This document shows positions 45,697 through 53,907 of a stretch of DNA of 64,000 nt, piece after piece. A program made the translations under genes and the position numbers. The notes beneath the pieces were generated by a model. It had not been told where the DNA came from, did not search any database, and was given only the letters and a program-made list of their open reading frames with translations. Each line of letters starts with the position of its first letter. Positions within the stretch are counted from its first letter, which is position 1. This DNA comes from Nocardioides alkalitolerans (GTDB lineage Bacteria > Actinomycetota > Actinomycetes > Propionibacteriales > Nocardioidaceae), in contig CP116227.1 of NCBI GenBank assembly GCA_038184435.1, forward strand, positions 3,439,501 to 3,503,500, given 5' to 3'.

Positions 45697-45826
45697 CTCG
45701 ATCCGAGTCGTCCTGATCGAGCTGTGGAGACGGGGTCGCCACGCAGCGTCGCTTCGGCGACGATGACCGGCACACCCGTCGCTCGGCCCGGCCAGGGCAC
45801 CGACGTCCCGAACGAGGAGACCTGAC

Positions 45827-46435
45827 ATGGCAGGCGAGACCGTCATCACCATCGTCGGCAACTTGACCGACGACCCCGAGCTCCGCTTCACCCCCTCGGG
45901 GGCCGCGGTCGCCAACTTCACCGTCGCTTCGACGCCGCGCAACTTCAACCGGCAGACGAACGAGTGGGAGGACGGCGAAGCCATGTTCCTCCGCTGCTCG
46001 ATCTGGCGGCAGGCGGCCGAGAACGTGGCGGAGTCCCTGCAGCGCGGCATGCGTGTCGTGGTGCAGGGCCGGCTGAAGGCCCGCAGCTACGAGACCCGCG
46101 AGGGCGAGAAGCGCACGGTCTTCGAGGTCGAGGTCGAGGAGATCGGTCCGTCGCTCAAGTTCGCGACCGCGAAGGTCACCCGCGCCGGAGGCGGCGGGGG
46201 CGGGCAGCGCGGTGGCGGCGGTGGCGGCGGCTACGGCGGGGGCCAGGGCGGTGGTGGCGGCTTCGGCGGCGACGACCGTGGTCCCTCCCGCTCCTCCGGT
46301 CCCGCGGCCGACGACCCGTGGGCCTCGCCCGCGCCGTCGGGTGGCGGCGGGTCGCGCGGTGGCCAGTCCGGTGGCGGCGCTGACCCCTGGGGTGCCCCGG
46401 GCGTCGGCGGCGGCAGCGACGAGCCCCCGTTCTGA
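45827..46435 (+). CDS. ssb: Single-stranded DNA-binding protein
   Basis: A 202-residue SSB. The OB fold covers residues 1-115 (ETVITIVGNLTDDPELRFTPSG, WRQAAENVAESLQRGMRVVVQG), followed by a Gly-rich linker and the acidic C-terminal tip DEPPF that recruits replication and repair partners. It coats single-stranded DNA. GAGGAGA precedes the ATG. Between rpsF and rpsR as in most bacteria. Confidence 0.96.
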   Translation: MAGETVITIVGNLTDDPELRFTPSGAAVANFTVASTPRNFNRQTNEWEDGEAMFLRCSIWRQAAENVAESLQRGMRVVVQGRLKARSYETREGEKRTVFEVEVEEIGPSLKFATAKVTRAGGGGGGQRGGGGGGGYGGGQGGGGGFGGDDRGPSRSSGPAADDPWASPAPSGGGGSRGGQSGGGADPWGAPGVGGGSDEPPF

Positions 46436-46558
46436 CCCTCCCGCTCTGATCTCCCGGGCGTCGCGCGTCGACACCCATGACGGCCCTCGGGCCGTCTGAT
46501 CCATCCATCGACCCATTCCGGCAACTGAGCCGGGCTTTCTCGTGAGGAGAGCACCACA

Positions 46559-46795
46559 ATGGCGAAGCCAGTCATCCGCAAGCCCAAGAAGAAGCAGAAC
46601 CCGCTCAAGGCGGCCGACGTCAAGGTCATCGACTACAAGGACGTCAACCTGCTCCGCAAGTTCATCTCGGACCGCGGCAAGATCCGCGCGCGCCGCGTCA
46701 CCGGTGTGACCGTCCAGGAGCAGCGCAAGATCGCCATGGCGATCAAGAACGCCCGCGAGGTCGCTCTGCTGCCCTACTCGTCCGCCGGTCGCTGA
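46559..46795 (+). CDS. rpsR: 30S ribosomal protein bS18, cysteine-free form
   Basis: A 78-residue bS18 with the signature IDYKDVNLLRKFISDRGKI and RARRVTGVTVQEQRKIAMAI. It contains no cysteine, so it is the zinc-independent (C-minus) type, whereas many main-operon copies carry a CxxC zinc motif near the N-terminus. GAGGAG lies upstream of the ATG. It binds 16S rRNA with bS6. Confidence 0.96.
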   Translation: MAKPVIRKPKKKQNPLKAADVKVIDYKDVNLLRKFISDRGKIRARRVTGVTVQEQRKIAMAIKNAREVALLPYSSAGR

Positions 46796-46814
46796 GAAGG
46801 GGAGTCAGAGAACA

Positions 46815-47261
46815 ATGAAGCTCATCCTGACCCAGGAAGTCGACGGCCTCGGTGCCGCCGGCGACGTCGTCGACGTGAAGCCGGGCTACGGCCGCAACTA
46901 CCTCGTGCCCCGCGGTGTCGCCATCGCGTGGACGCGCGGTGCGGAGAAGACCGTCGAGTCGATCAAGGCCGCGCGGTCCGCGCGCGCCGTGCGCGACCAG
47001 GCGCACGCCGAGGAGATCAAGTCCAAGCTCCAGGGCGCCACGGTCGACGTCAAGGTCCGTGCCGGCCAGGGCGGCCGCCTCTTCGGCGCCGTCACGGTCG
47101 CCGAGATCGCCGAGGCGATCACGGGCGCCACGGGCGAGCCCGTCGACAAGCGCACGATCGTGGTCACCAACCCGATCAAGTCGCTCGGCGCGCACAACGT
47201 GTCGGTCAAGCTGCACGACGAGGTGTCGGCCGCCGTGTCGATCAACGTGCAGGCTGCCTGA
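46815..47261 (+). CDS. rplI: 50S ribosomal protein bL9
   Basis: A 148-residue two-domain protein: the N-terminal rRNA-binding part MKLILTQEVDGLGAAGDVVDVKPGYGRNYLVPRG, a long connecting helix (AEKTVESIKAARSARAVRDQAHAEEIKSKL, given here in outline) and a C-terminal domain. It limits frameshifting on the ribosome. It is last in the operon and is followed by a strong terminator. Confidence 0.96.
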   Translation: MKLILTQEVDGLGAAGDVVDVKPGYGRNYLVPRGVAIAWTRGAEKTVESIKAARSARAVRDQAHAEEIKSKLQGATVDVKVRAGQGGRLFGAVTVAEIAEAITGATGEPVDKRTIVVTNPIKSLGAHNVSVKLHDEVSAAVSINVQAA

Positions 47262-47278
47262 CCCCAGCTCCACCACGA

Positions 47279-47306
47279 CGGGCCGCCCTCCTCGGAGGGC
47301 GGCCCG
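47279..47306 (+). terminator. Terminator of the rpsF-ssb-rpsR-rplI operon
   Basis: A 13-bp inverted repeat around a 2-nt centre (CGGGCCGCCCTCC / GGAGGGCGGCCCG) begins 18 bp after the rplI stop and is followed by TTCTGTGT. Confidence 0.8.
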
Positions 47307-47325
47307 TTCTGTGTGCACAGGGGGT

Positions 47326-47419
47326 GGTCGGTTCCCCGGTCAGCCGGGGAACTATCCACTTTGACCATCAAATTTGATGGTCAAAGCGGTCGGTTCCCCG
47401 GTCAGCCGGGGAACCGACC
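47326..47419. repeat. Compound palindromic element
   Basis: Two 27-bp direct repeats (47326-47352 and 47388-47414, each starting GGTCGGTTCCCCGG and forming its own hairpin GTTCCCCGG-TCAG-CCGGGGAAC) flank a perfect 28-bp palindrome (47359-47386, half site CTTTGACCATCAAA). The right hairpin extends to a 14-bp stem, GGTCGGTTCCCCGG / CCGGGGAACCGACC, ending at 47419, 7 bp from the MATE stop. The centre is far more AT-rich than its surroundings. It could be a REP/MITE-like element that also serves as terminator. Confidence 0.85.
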
Positions 47420-47426
47420 GGCCCGG

Positions 47427-48770
47427 TCACACCGCCCCCGTCACCATCCAGGCGTCGGTGCGGGCGCGGCGCAGCAGCACGACGGCGCGGGCGCCCATGA
47501 AGACGAACGTCAGCGCGACCCACACCCCGACCAGGTGCGGCGCGAGCAGGGCCAGGCCGAGCACCACCGGCGCGTAGACGACCAGCACCGCCAGGCCGCC
47601 CCAGGCGAGGTAGACGCCGTCGCCGGCCCCGATCAGCACGCCGTCGAGCACGAAGACGACACCGGCCAGAGGCTGGCCCAGTGCGATCACGAGCAGCGCC
47701 GCGGTCAGCAGGGGATGGACGGACTCGTCCGGCGTGAACAGCCGGGGCAACCAGGGGCTCGAGGCGGCGAGGAGCACGCCGGTGACGACACCGCTGCCGA
47801 TGCCCCACTGCACCATCCGCCGGGTGGTGTCGCGGGTGCCCTCCCGGTCCCCGGCGCCGAGCGACCGGCCCGTGAGCGCCTGGGCGGCGATCGCGATGGC
47901 GTCGAGCACGAACGCGAGGAAGCCCCACAGCGTCGCGGCCAGCTGGTGCGCGGCGAGGGTCACCGCCTCGTCGGCACCGGTTCCCCGGACGGCGGTCAGG
48001 GTCGCGGCGTACGTCGTGACGATCAGCGCGGCCCGCAGGGTGAGGGTGCGCACGACGAGGGGCACGCCGGCGCGCCCGGCGGCGCGGATGCCCGTGAGCC
48101 GGGGCCGCAGGGACCCCCCGTGGCGGCGGGCGCCGCGGGCGACCACGACGACGAGGGCGAGCGCGCTGAGGGTCTGCGCGATCACCGAGCCGAGGGCAGA
48201 GCCGGCGATGCCGAGCGCCGGTACCGGCCCGGCGCCGAAGACGAGCACCAGGTTGAGCACGACGTTGAGCACGTTGCCGGCGATCGCGACGACGAGCGGG
48301 GTGGTCACGTCCTGCAGACCGCGGAGCACCCCGGTGGCGGCCAGCATGACGAGCAGGGGGACGGCGCCGAGGAGGGAGACGCGGAGATACGTCGCGCCCA
48401 GGTCCGTCACGGCGTCGCCGGCCCCGAACACGGCGACGAGCGGACGGGCCAGGGGAATGCCGACCGCCATGACGAGCAGGCCGAGCACGACGGCGAGCCA
48501 GATGCCGTCGATGCCCTGGTCGAGCGCGCGCCGGAGGTCGCCCGCACCGAGGAGCCGCGCGACCGCCGCGGTCGTGCCGTAGGCGAGGAAGACGCAGAGG
48601 CCCACGAAGGTCTGGAGCACGACGGCGGCGATGCCGAGCCCGGCCAGCTCGGCCGTCCCGAGGTGCCCGACGATGGCCGCGTCGGCGAGGAGGTAGAGCG
48701 GCTCGGCGACCAGCGCGAGGAACGCGGGCACGGCGAGGCGGAGGATCTCGCGATCACGTCGTCCGAGCAC
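47427..48770 (-). CDS. MATE family efflux transporter (DinF-like)
   Basis: A 447-residue membrane protein with about 12 hydrophobic segments. The N-terminus LRLAVPAFLALVAEPLYLLADAAIVGHLGTAELAGLG and the mid-protein GVPLVVRTLTLRAALIVTTY match the DinF branch of MATE drug/proton or sodium antiporters. Substrate unknown. It starts at a GTG 6 nt after a TAGGAT hexamer, so probably leaderless, divergent from dnaB. Confidence 0.92.
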   Translation of the reverse strand: MLGRRDREILRLAVPAFLALVAEPLYLLADAAIVGHLGTAELAGLGIAAVVLQTFVGLCVFLAYGTTAAVARLLGAGDLRRALDQGIDGIWLAVVLGLLVMAVGIPLARPLVAVFGAGDAVTDLGATYLRVSLLGAVPLLVMLAATGVLRGLQDVTTPLVVAIAGNVLNVVLNLVLVFGAGPVPALGIAGSALGSVIAQTLSALALVVVVARGARRHGGSLRPRLTGIRAAGRAGVPLVVRTLTLRAALIVTTYAATLTAVRGTGADEAVTLAAHQLAATLWGFLAFVLDAIAIAAQALTGRSLGAGDREGTRDTTRRMVQWGIGSGVVTGVLLAASSPWLPRLFTPDESVHPLLTAALLVIALGQPLAGVVFVLDGVLIGAGDGVYLAWGGLAVLVVYAPVVLGLALLAPHLVGVWVALTFVFMGARAVVLLRRARTDAWMVTGAV

Positions 48771-49260
48771 CGACCGATCCTAGGACGGGCCGTCCCGACG
48801 GTCCCCCCGGCGGCCGGAGGTCCCGACTCGCCCGACTTCGGTGGACAAAGCCGCGCCCTGTGTGTAAAGGGGGTTCGCCTGTGCATAGCGGTGGCACTCC
48901 GTGCCGCGCGAAACGGTCCTGGGCGTGTCGTGCGAACCTCGGGAATCCACAGGCCAGGGGTTTTCGTCCACAGGGTGAAGAACGTGTTTCCGCAGTTCAG
49001 CGCGCTTCCGCCGGGGATTGTCGCGTCGTTCCCACAGGCTTGTCCCCAGCGCAGGGCGGTCGTACGGCGTGTCCTCCACCGTTATCCACCGGTTTTCCAC
49101 AGACCCTGTGGACAAGGTGCTGTCGGCGGGGCCTCGCGGCACGTACGTTCAGCCGTCGCGGGAGGACCCAGGCGGGCTCCGCGATAACTGTCGGTGGTCC
49201 CCGGCACCCTCGTCCCGAGGGCCAGGACCGGCCCGTCGACGGCTCGAGATCGGAGGCAGC
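48771..49260 (+). promoter_or_regulatory. dnaB upstream region with a DnaA-box cluster
   Basis: This 490-bp spacer holds no credible gene. It contains at least eight sites close to TTGTCCACA: 48840-48848 (GGTGGACAA), 48943-48951, 48964-48972 (TCGTCCACA), 49028-49036, 49040-49048, 49082-49090 (TTATCCACC), 49093-49101 (TTTTCCACA) and a perfect reverse site TGTGGACAA at 49107-49115. The last three lie within 34 bp. The array suggests DnaA binding at the dnaB promoter or a DnaA-titrating locus. Confidence 0.7.
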
Positions 49261-51810
49261 GTGAGCGTCGCGCACACGGACCAGTCGTTCGCCGAACCTC
49301 CTCCGGAGGAGTGGGGCGACGGGCCGGCGTCGTACGCGCCGGGCGAGGCCCCCCAGCGCTCCGGCGGCGACCGCACGCCCCCCCAGGACAACGCGGCCGA
49401 GCAGTCGGTCCTGGGGTCCATGCTGCTGAGCAAGGACGCGATCGCCGACGTCGTGGAGACCATCCGCGGCACCGACTTCTACCGTCCGGCCCACGAGGCG
49501 GTCTTCGACGCGATCATCGACCTCTACGGTCGCGGCGAGCCCGCCGACCCGGTGACGGTCGCCGCGGAGCTCCAGCGCAAGGGCGAGCTGCAGCGGGTGG
49601 GTGGCGCGCCCTACCTCCACACGCTGTCGGCCAACGTGCCCATCGCCGCCAACGCGGGGTACTACGCGGAGATCGTGCGCGAGAAGTCCGTGCTGCGGCG
49701 CCTCGTCGAGGCGGGCACGCGGATCGTGCACATGGGGTACGCCGGGGAGGGCGAGGTCGACGACATCGTCGACGTCGCCCAGGCGGAGGTCTTCAAGCTC
49801 GCCGAGAAGCGGTCGGGCGAGGACTACGCACCGCTGGCGGACATCATGGAGGGCGTCCTCGACGAGATCGAGGCGATCGGCAACCGCGACGGTGGCGTCT
49901 ACGGCGTGCCGACCGGGTTCGCCGACTTCGACGAGCTGACCAACGGCCTGCACTCCGGGCAGATGATCATCATCGCGGCGCGGCCTGCCATGGGGAAGGC
50001 GCTCGCGCTGAACACCCCGCTGCCCACTCCGACGGGTTGGACCACGATGGGCGACGTCGCCGTCGGTGACGAGCTCGTCGACGCGCACGGTCGCGCGACG
50101 CGGGTCGTCGCCGCCACCGAGGTGATGGTGGACCGGCCCTGCTACGAGGTCGTCTTCTCCGACGGCACGACGATCGTCGCCGACGCGGAGCACCAGTGGC
50201 TCACCGAGACCCGTGCGGCGCGGAAGTCGGCCTGGGCTGCGGCGAACAACTACAACCGGACCCGCAACCACACCATCCGGCAGGCCGTCGTGACCACCGA
50301 GGAGATCGCCGCAACGGTGCGGGTCGGCGCCGAGCGGCGGGCGAACCACGCGATCCTCAACGCCGCGCCGCTGGCCGGCCGCGAGGTGACGCTCCCGGTC
50401 GCGCCCTACACGCTGGGTGCCTGGCTCGGTGACGGCCACACGGCCGGGAACCGCCTGACGTCCGAGACGCCGGAGATCCCGATGCACGTCGAGGCGGAGG
50501 GGTACGCGGTCGAGCCGCGGGGCGGGATGCTCTACTCGATCCGCCTCGCGCCCGAGGAGTCGCCGGACGGGCGCTGCCTCTCGTGCGGCGCACCGCTGCC
50601 GGGCACGCGGCCGCGGTGCTCCACCTGCTGGGCGGACCACGGCACCTTCACCGCTCTGCTGCGAAAGGCGGGCGTGCTCGGACGCAAGCACATCCCGGCG
50701 GCCTACCTGCGAGCCCCCGAGGCCGACCGACGAGCACTGCTCGCCGGCCTCCTCGACACGGACGGCACAGTCGTGAAGGGCGTCGGCTCCTGCCAGTTCG
50801 CGGTGACGGACGAGCGCCTGGCGGACGACGTGCACGAGCTGGTCGTCTCGCTCGGCTACCGGTGCGGGCGCACGACGCGGGTGGTGAAGGGCCGCGACGC
50901 GGCGCGCTCGGTGTGCCACATCCTCAACTTCTCGACGACCGACGACGTCTTCCGCCTCGAGCGCAAGCACCTGCTCCACAAGGAGGAGCGTCCGACGAGC
51001 ACGGCCCGGATCGGGCGTCGTTACATCACCGAGGTCCGTTCAGTGCCGTCCGTCCCGGTGCGGTGCGTGCAGGTGGACAACGACGAGCACCTCTACCTGG
51101 CCGGTCGGTCGATGGTGCCGACGCACAACTCGACGCTCGCCCTCGACTTCTGCCGCGCGGCCTCGATCCACAACAACATGACGAGCGTCTTCTTCAGCCT
51201 GGAGATGAACCGCGCCGAGATCACGATGCGTCTGCTCTCGGCCGAGGCGCGGGTGCCGCTCAACCACATCCGCAACGGCCAGATGACCGACGACGACTGG
51301 ACGAAGCTCGCGACGAAGATGGGCGAGGTCTCCAGCGCGCCGATGTTCATCGACGACAGCCCCAACATGACGATGATGGAGATCCGCGCCAAGGCCCGGC
51401 GGCTCAAGCAGAAGCACGACCTGCGCCTCGTCGTCATCGACTACCTGCAGCTGATGAGCTCCGGCAAGAAGGTCGAGAGCCGCCAGCTCGAGGTCTCCGA
51501 GTTCTCCCGCCAGATCAAGCTGCTGGCCAAGGAGCTCGAGGTGCCGGTCATCGCACTGTCGCAGCTCAACCGTGGCTCCGAGCAGCGCGCCGACAAGCGA
51601 CCGATGGTCAGCGACCTCCGCGAGTCGGGCTCCATCGAGCAGGATGCCGACATGGTGATCCTGCTGCACCGCGACGACGTCTACGAGAAGGAGTCGACCC
51701 GCCCCGGCGAGGCCGACCTGATCGTGGCGAAGCACCGCAACGGCGCGACGCGCGACATCGTGGTGGCCTTCCAGGGCCACTACTCGCGATTCGTGGACAT
51801 GGCCCAGTGA
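49261..51810 (+). CDS. dnaB: Replicative DNA helicase DnaB, with embedded intein
   Basis: The 849-codon frame encodes a DnaB of 472 residues split by a 377-residue intein. The N-terminal collar starts near residue 40 (PPQDNAAEQSVLGSMLLSKDAI). The RecA-like motor's Walker A, RPAMGKST in the spliced protein, is interrupted between Lys246 and Ser624. After the intein come Walker B LRLVVIDYLQLM, the arginine-finger region and SIEQDADMVILLHRDD. DnaB unwinds the fork as a hexamer and cannot bind ATP until splicing restores the P-loop. The GTG at 49261 has GGAGG upstream. Confidence 0.96.
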   Translation: MSVAHTDQSFAEPPPEEWGDGPASYAPGEAPQRSGGDRTPPQDNAAEQSVLGSMLLSKDAIADVVETIRGTDFYRPAHEAVFDAIIDLYGRGEPADPVTVAAELQRKGELQRVGGAPYLHTLSANVPIAANAGYYAEIVREKSVLRRLVEAGTRIVHMGYAGEGEVDDIVDVAQAEVFKLAEKRSGEDYAPLADIMEGVLDEIEAIGNRDGGVYGVPTGFADFDELTNGLHSGQMIIIAARPAMGKALALNTPLPTPTGWTTMGDVAVGDELVDAHGRATRVVAATEVMVDRPCYEVVFSDGTTIVADAEHQWLTETRAARKSAWAAANNYNRTRNHTIRQAVVTTEEIAATVRVGAERRANHAILNAAPLAGREVTLPVAPYTLGAWLGDGHTAGNRLTSETPEIPMHVEAEGYAVEPRGGMLYSIRLAPEESPDGRCLSCGAPLPGTRPRCSTCWADHGTFTALLRKAGVLGRKHIPAAYLRAPEADRRALLAGLLDTDGTVVKGVGSCQFAVTDERLADDVHELVVSLGYRCGRTTRVVKGRDAARSVCHILNFSTTDDVFRLERKHLLHKEERPTSTARIGRRYITEVRSVPSVPVRCVQVDNDEHLYLAGRSMVPTHNSTLALDFCRAASIHNNMTSVFFSLEMNRAEITMRLLSAEARVPLNHIRNGQMTDDDWTKLATKMGEVSSAPMFIDDSPNMTMMEIRAKARRLKQKHDLRLVVIDYLQLMSSGKKVESRQLEVSEFSRQIKLLAKELEVPVIALSQLNRGSEQRADKRPMVSDLRESGSIEQDADMVILLHRDDVYEKESTRPGEADLIVAKHRNGATRDIVVAFQGHYSRFVDMAQ
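49999..51129 (+). mobile_element. Intein in DnaB Walker A (class 3 hallmarks, LAGLIDADG endonuclease)
   Basis: Residues 247-623 of the DnaB frame form an intein. It starts with Ala (ALALNTPLPTPTGWTTMGD) rather than Cys or Ser and ends MVPTHN, followed by Ser as +1 extein residue. The WCT triplet of class 3 inteins is present: Trp67 in EHQWLT (block B), Cys356 in VRCVQVD (block F) and Thr375 in VPTHN (block G), numbering from the intein start. Two LAGLIDADG-type motifs, LGAWLGDGH and LLAGLLDTDG, mark a homing endonuclease. A four-cysteine zinc-ribbon-like motif lies between them. Confidence 0.93.
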
Positions 51811-52655
51811 CGGCCGGCGAGCGTCCCCTCGAGCCGGGGGTCCGCACGGACCTCCGCTCGACGATGGACTACGGGTCCTATCTCGACCTCGACCGCCTGC
51901 TCTCGGCCCAGCACCCGGTCAGCGAGCCGGTGCACCCCGACGAGCTGCTCTTCATCGTCCAGCACCAGACGACCGAGCTGTGGTTCAAGCTCGTGCTGCA
52001 CGAGCTCCGCTCCGTGCGGGGCTACCTGGACGCCGACGACGTCAGCCGCGCCCGCAAGGCGCTGGCGCGGGTGAAGCACATCTTCAAGACGCTCGCCGAG
52101 CAGTGGTCGGTGCTGGCGACGCTCACCCCGAGCGAGTACGCGGAGTTCCGCGGCTCCCTCGGCGCGTCCTCCGGCTTCCAGTCCCACCAGTACCGGGCCG
52201 TCGAGTTCATCCTGGGCAACAAGAACGCCCGCATGCTCGAGGTCTTCGAGGCCAAGCCCGCGGCGCGCGCCGAGCTCCAGGACCTGCTCGACACCCCGAC
52301 CGTGTACGACGCGTTCCTGCGCCTCCTCGCCCGCCGGGGCCACGAGGTGCCGGCCGCCGTGCTCGAGCGCGACGTGCGCCAGGCGTGGGTCGAGGTCCCC
52401 GCGCTGGTGACGACGTTCCAGCGGATCTACGGCGACACGGCGTCGTCCTGGGAGGAGTACGCGACCTGCGAGGACCTCGTCGACCTCGAGGACGCGTTCC
52501 AGTTCTGGCGCTTCCGTCACCTGCGCACGGTGCAGCGCACGATCGGCTTCACGACCGGAACCGGCGGCAGCTCCGGCGTCGGTTTCCTGCGGCGCGCCCT
52601 CGACCTGACCTTCTTCCCCGAGCTCTACAGCGTGAGGACCGGCATCAGTGGCTGA
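51807..52655 (+). CDS. kynA: Tryptophan 2,3-dioxygenase
   Basis: A 282-residue heme enzyme that opens the indole ring of tryptophan to N-formylkynurenine. Family segments include MDYGSYLDLDRLLSAQHP, DELLFIVQHQTTELWFKLVLHEL, SSGFQSHQYRAVEFILGNKN and the C-terminal loop TGTGGSSGVGFL. The GTG at 51807 overlaps the dnaB stop (GTGA), suggesting coupled translation with the helicase. kynU follows with an 8-bp overlap. Confidence 0.94.
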   Translation: MTAGERPLEPGVRTDLRSTMDYGSYLDLDRLLSAQHPVSEPVHPDELLFIVQHQTTELWFKLVLHELRSVRGYLDADDVSRARKALARVKHIFKTLAEQWSVLATLTPSEYAEFRGSLGASSGFQSHQYRAVEFILGNKNARMLEVFEAKPAARAELQDLLDTPTVYDAFLRLLARRGHEVPAAVLERDVRQAWVEVPALVTTFQRIYGDTASSWEEYATCEDLVDLEDAFQFWRFRHLRTVQRTIGFTTGTGGSSGVGFLRRALDLTFFPELYSVRTGISG

Positions 52656-53895
52656 CATCCTCGACCTCCTCCCGGCCCACCTGGTCGCGCGGGCGACGAC
52701 CCTCGACGCCGCGGACCCCCTGGCGGAGCACCGCAGCGCGTTCGTGCTGCCCGAGGGCGTCGTCGCCTACCTCGACGGCAACTCGCTGGGTCGTCCGCTG
52801 GCCGCCACGGCGGAGCGGCTCCGCGGGTTCGTCGACACGGAGTGGGGCGAGCGGCTGATCCGGTCGTGGGACGAGCGTTGGATGACGCGGCCGACCGAGC
52901 TCGGCGACCTCATCGGCCGGGCGGCCCTGGGCGCCGCAGCGGGGCAGACCGTCGTCGCCGACTCCACCACGGTGCTGCTCTACAAGCTGGCGCGGGCGGG
53001 CGTCGCCGCCCGTCCCGGGCGCACCGAGATCGTGGCGGACTCCGAGAACTTCCCGACGGACCGCTACGTGCTGGAGGGCGTCGCCGCCGAGCTCGGTCTG
53101 CGCGTGCGCTGGATCCGTCCCGATCCCGCCACCGGGGTGACCCTCGCGGAGGTCGAGGCGGTCATCGGGGAGCAGACGGCCCTGGTGGTGCTGAGCCACG
53201 TCGCCTACAAGTCGGCCTACATCGCTGACCTGCCGGGCATCACCGCCGCCGCCCACCGGGTCGGTGCGCTGGTGCTCTGGGACCTGTCGCACGCGGTGGG
53301 CGCGGTTGAGGTCGACCTCGACGCCGCGGGCGTGGACCTCGCCGCGGGGTGCACCTACAAGTACCTCAACGGCGGGCCGGGAGCGCCGGCGTTCGCCTAC
53401 GTCAACGCCGCGATCCAGGACGAGGTGACCCAGCCGATCGCCGGGTGGATGGGTCACGCCGAGCCGTTCGCGATGGGCGAGGGCTACGAGCCTGCGCCCG
53501 GCATCCGGCGCTTCATCAGCGGCACGCCCCCGATCCTCGGCATGCTCCCGGTGGAGGACATGGCGCGGCTCGTCGAGCGGGTCGGGATCGGCGCCGTGCG
53601 GGCGAAGTCGCGGGACCTGACCGCGTTCGCCATCGAGGTCGCCGACGAGACCCTCGCTCCGCTGGGGGTCAGCGTCGCGTCGCCCCGCGACCCCGACCGG
53701 CGGGGTGGCCACGTCACGCTCGAGCACCCCGCGATGGCCGCCGTCGTCGAGGAGCTCTGGCGGCGCGGCGTCGTCCCCGACTTCCGTCGGCCCATGGGCC
53801 TGCGGGCCGGCATGTCGCCGCTGAGCACGAGCTTCACGGAGGTCGCCGTCGCCCTCGCCCACGTGGCGGGACTGCTGCAGGAGGCACCCCGCTGA
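52648..53895 (+). CDS. kynU: Kynureninase
   Basis: A 415-residue PLP enzyme cleaving kynurenine to anthranilate and alanine. The N-terminal YLDGNSLGRPLAAT is characteristic, and the PLP lysine lies in GCTYKYLNGGPGAPAF. Together with kynA it forms a tryptophan-to-anthranilate route; an arylformamidase is not in the window. GTG start inside the kynA end. Confidence 0.95.
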   Translation: MADILDLLPAHLVARATTLDAADPLAEHRSAFVLPEGVVAYLDGNSLGRPLAATAERLRGFVDTEWGERLIRSWDERWMTRPTELGDLIGRAALGAAAGQTVVADSTTVLLYKLARAGVAARPGRTEIVADSENFPTDRYVLEGVAAELGLRVRWIRPDPATGVTLAEVEAVIGEQTALVVLSHVAYKSAYIADLPGITAAAHRVGALVLWDLSHAVGAVEVDLDAAGVDLAAGCTYKYLNGGPGAPAFAYVNAAIQDEVTQPIAGWMGHAEPFAMGEGYEPAPGIRRFISGTPPILGMLPVEDMARLVERVGIGAVRAKSRDLTAFAIEVADETLAPLGVSVASPRDPDRRGGHVTLEHPAMAAVVEELWRRGVVPDFRRPMGLRAGMSPLSTSFTEVAVALAHVAGLLQEAPR

Positions 53896-53907
53896 TCCCG
53901 TGCTCCC

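Noticed and set aside
47326..47419. CRISPR-like repeat pair
   Set aside because: Only two repeat units, the spacer is itself a perfect palindrome, and no cas genes are nearby.
47313..49187. A 624-codon plus-strand frame over the MATE gene
   Set aside because: Antisense to a gene with MATE features; Glu/Gly/Asp/Arg-rich shadow text, and it runs through the DnaA-box spacer.
48860..49264. Small open frame in the dnaB upstream spacer
   Set aside because: It lacks a domain and a good ribosome binding site and covers the DnaA-box array; non-coding regulation is the simpler reading.
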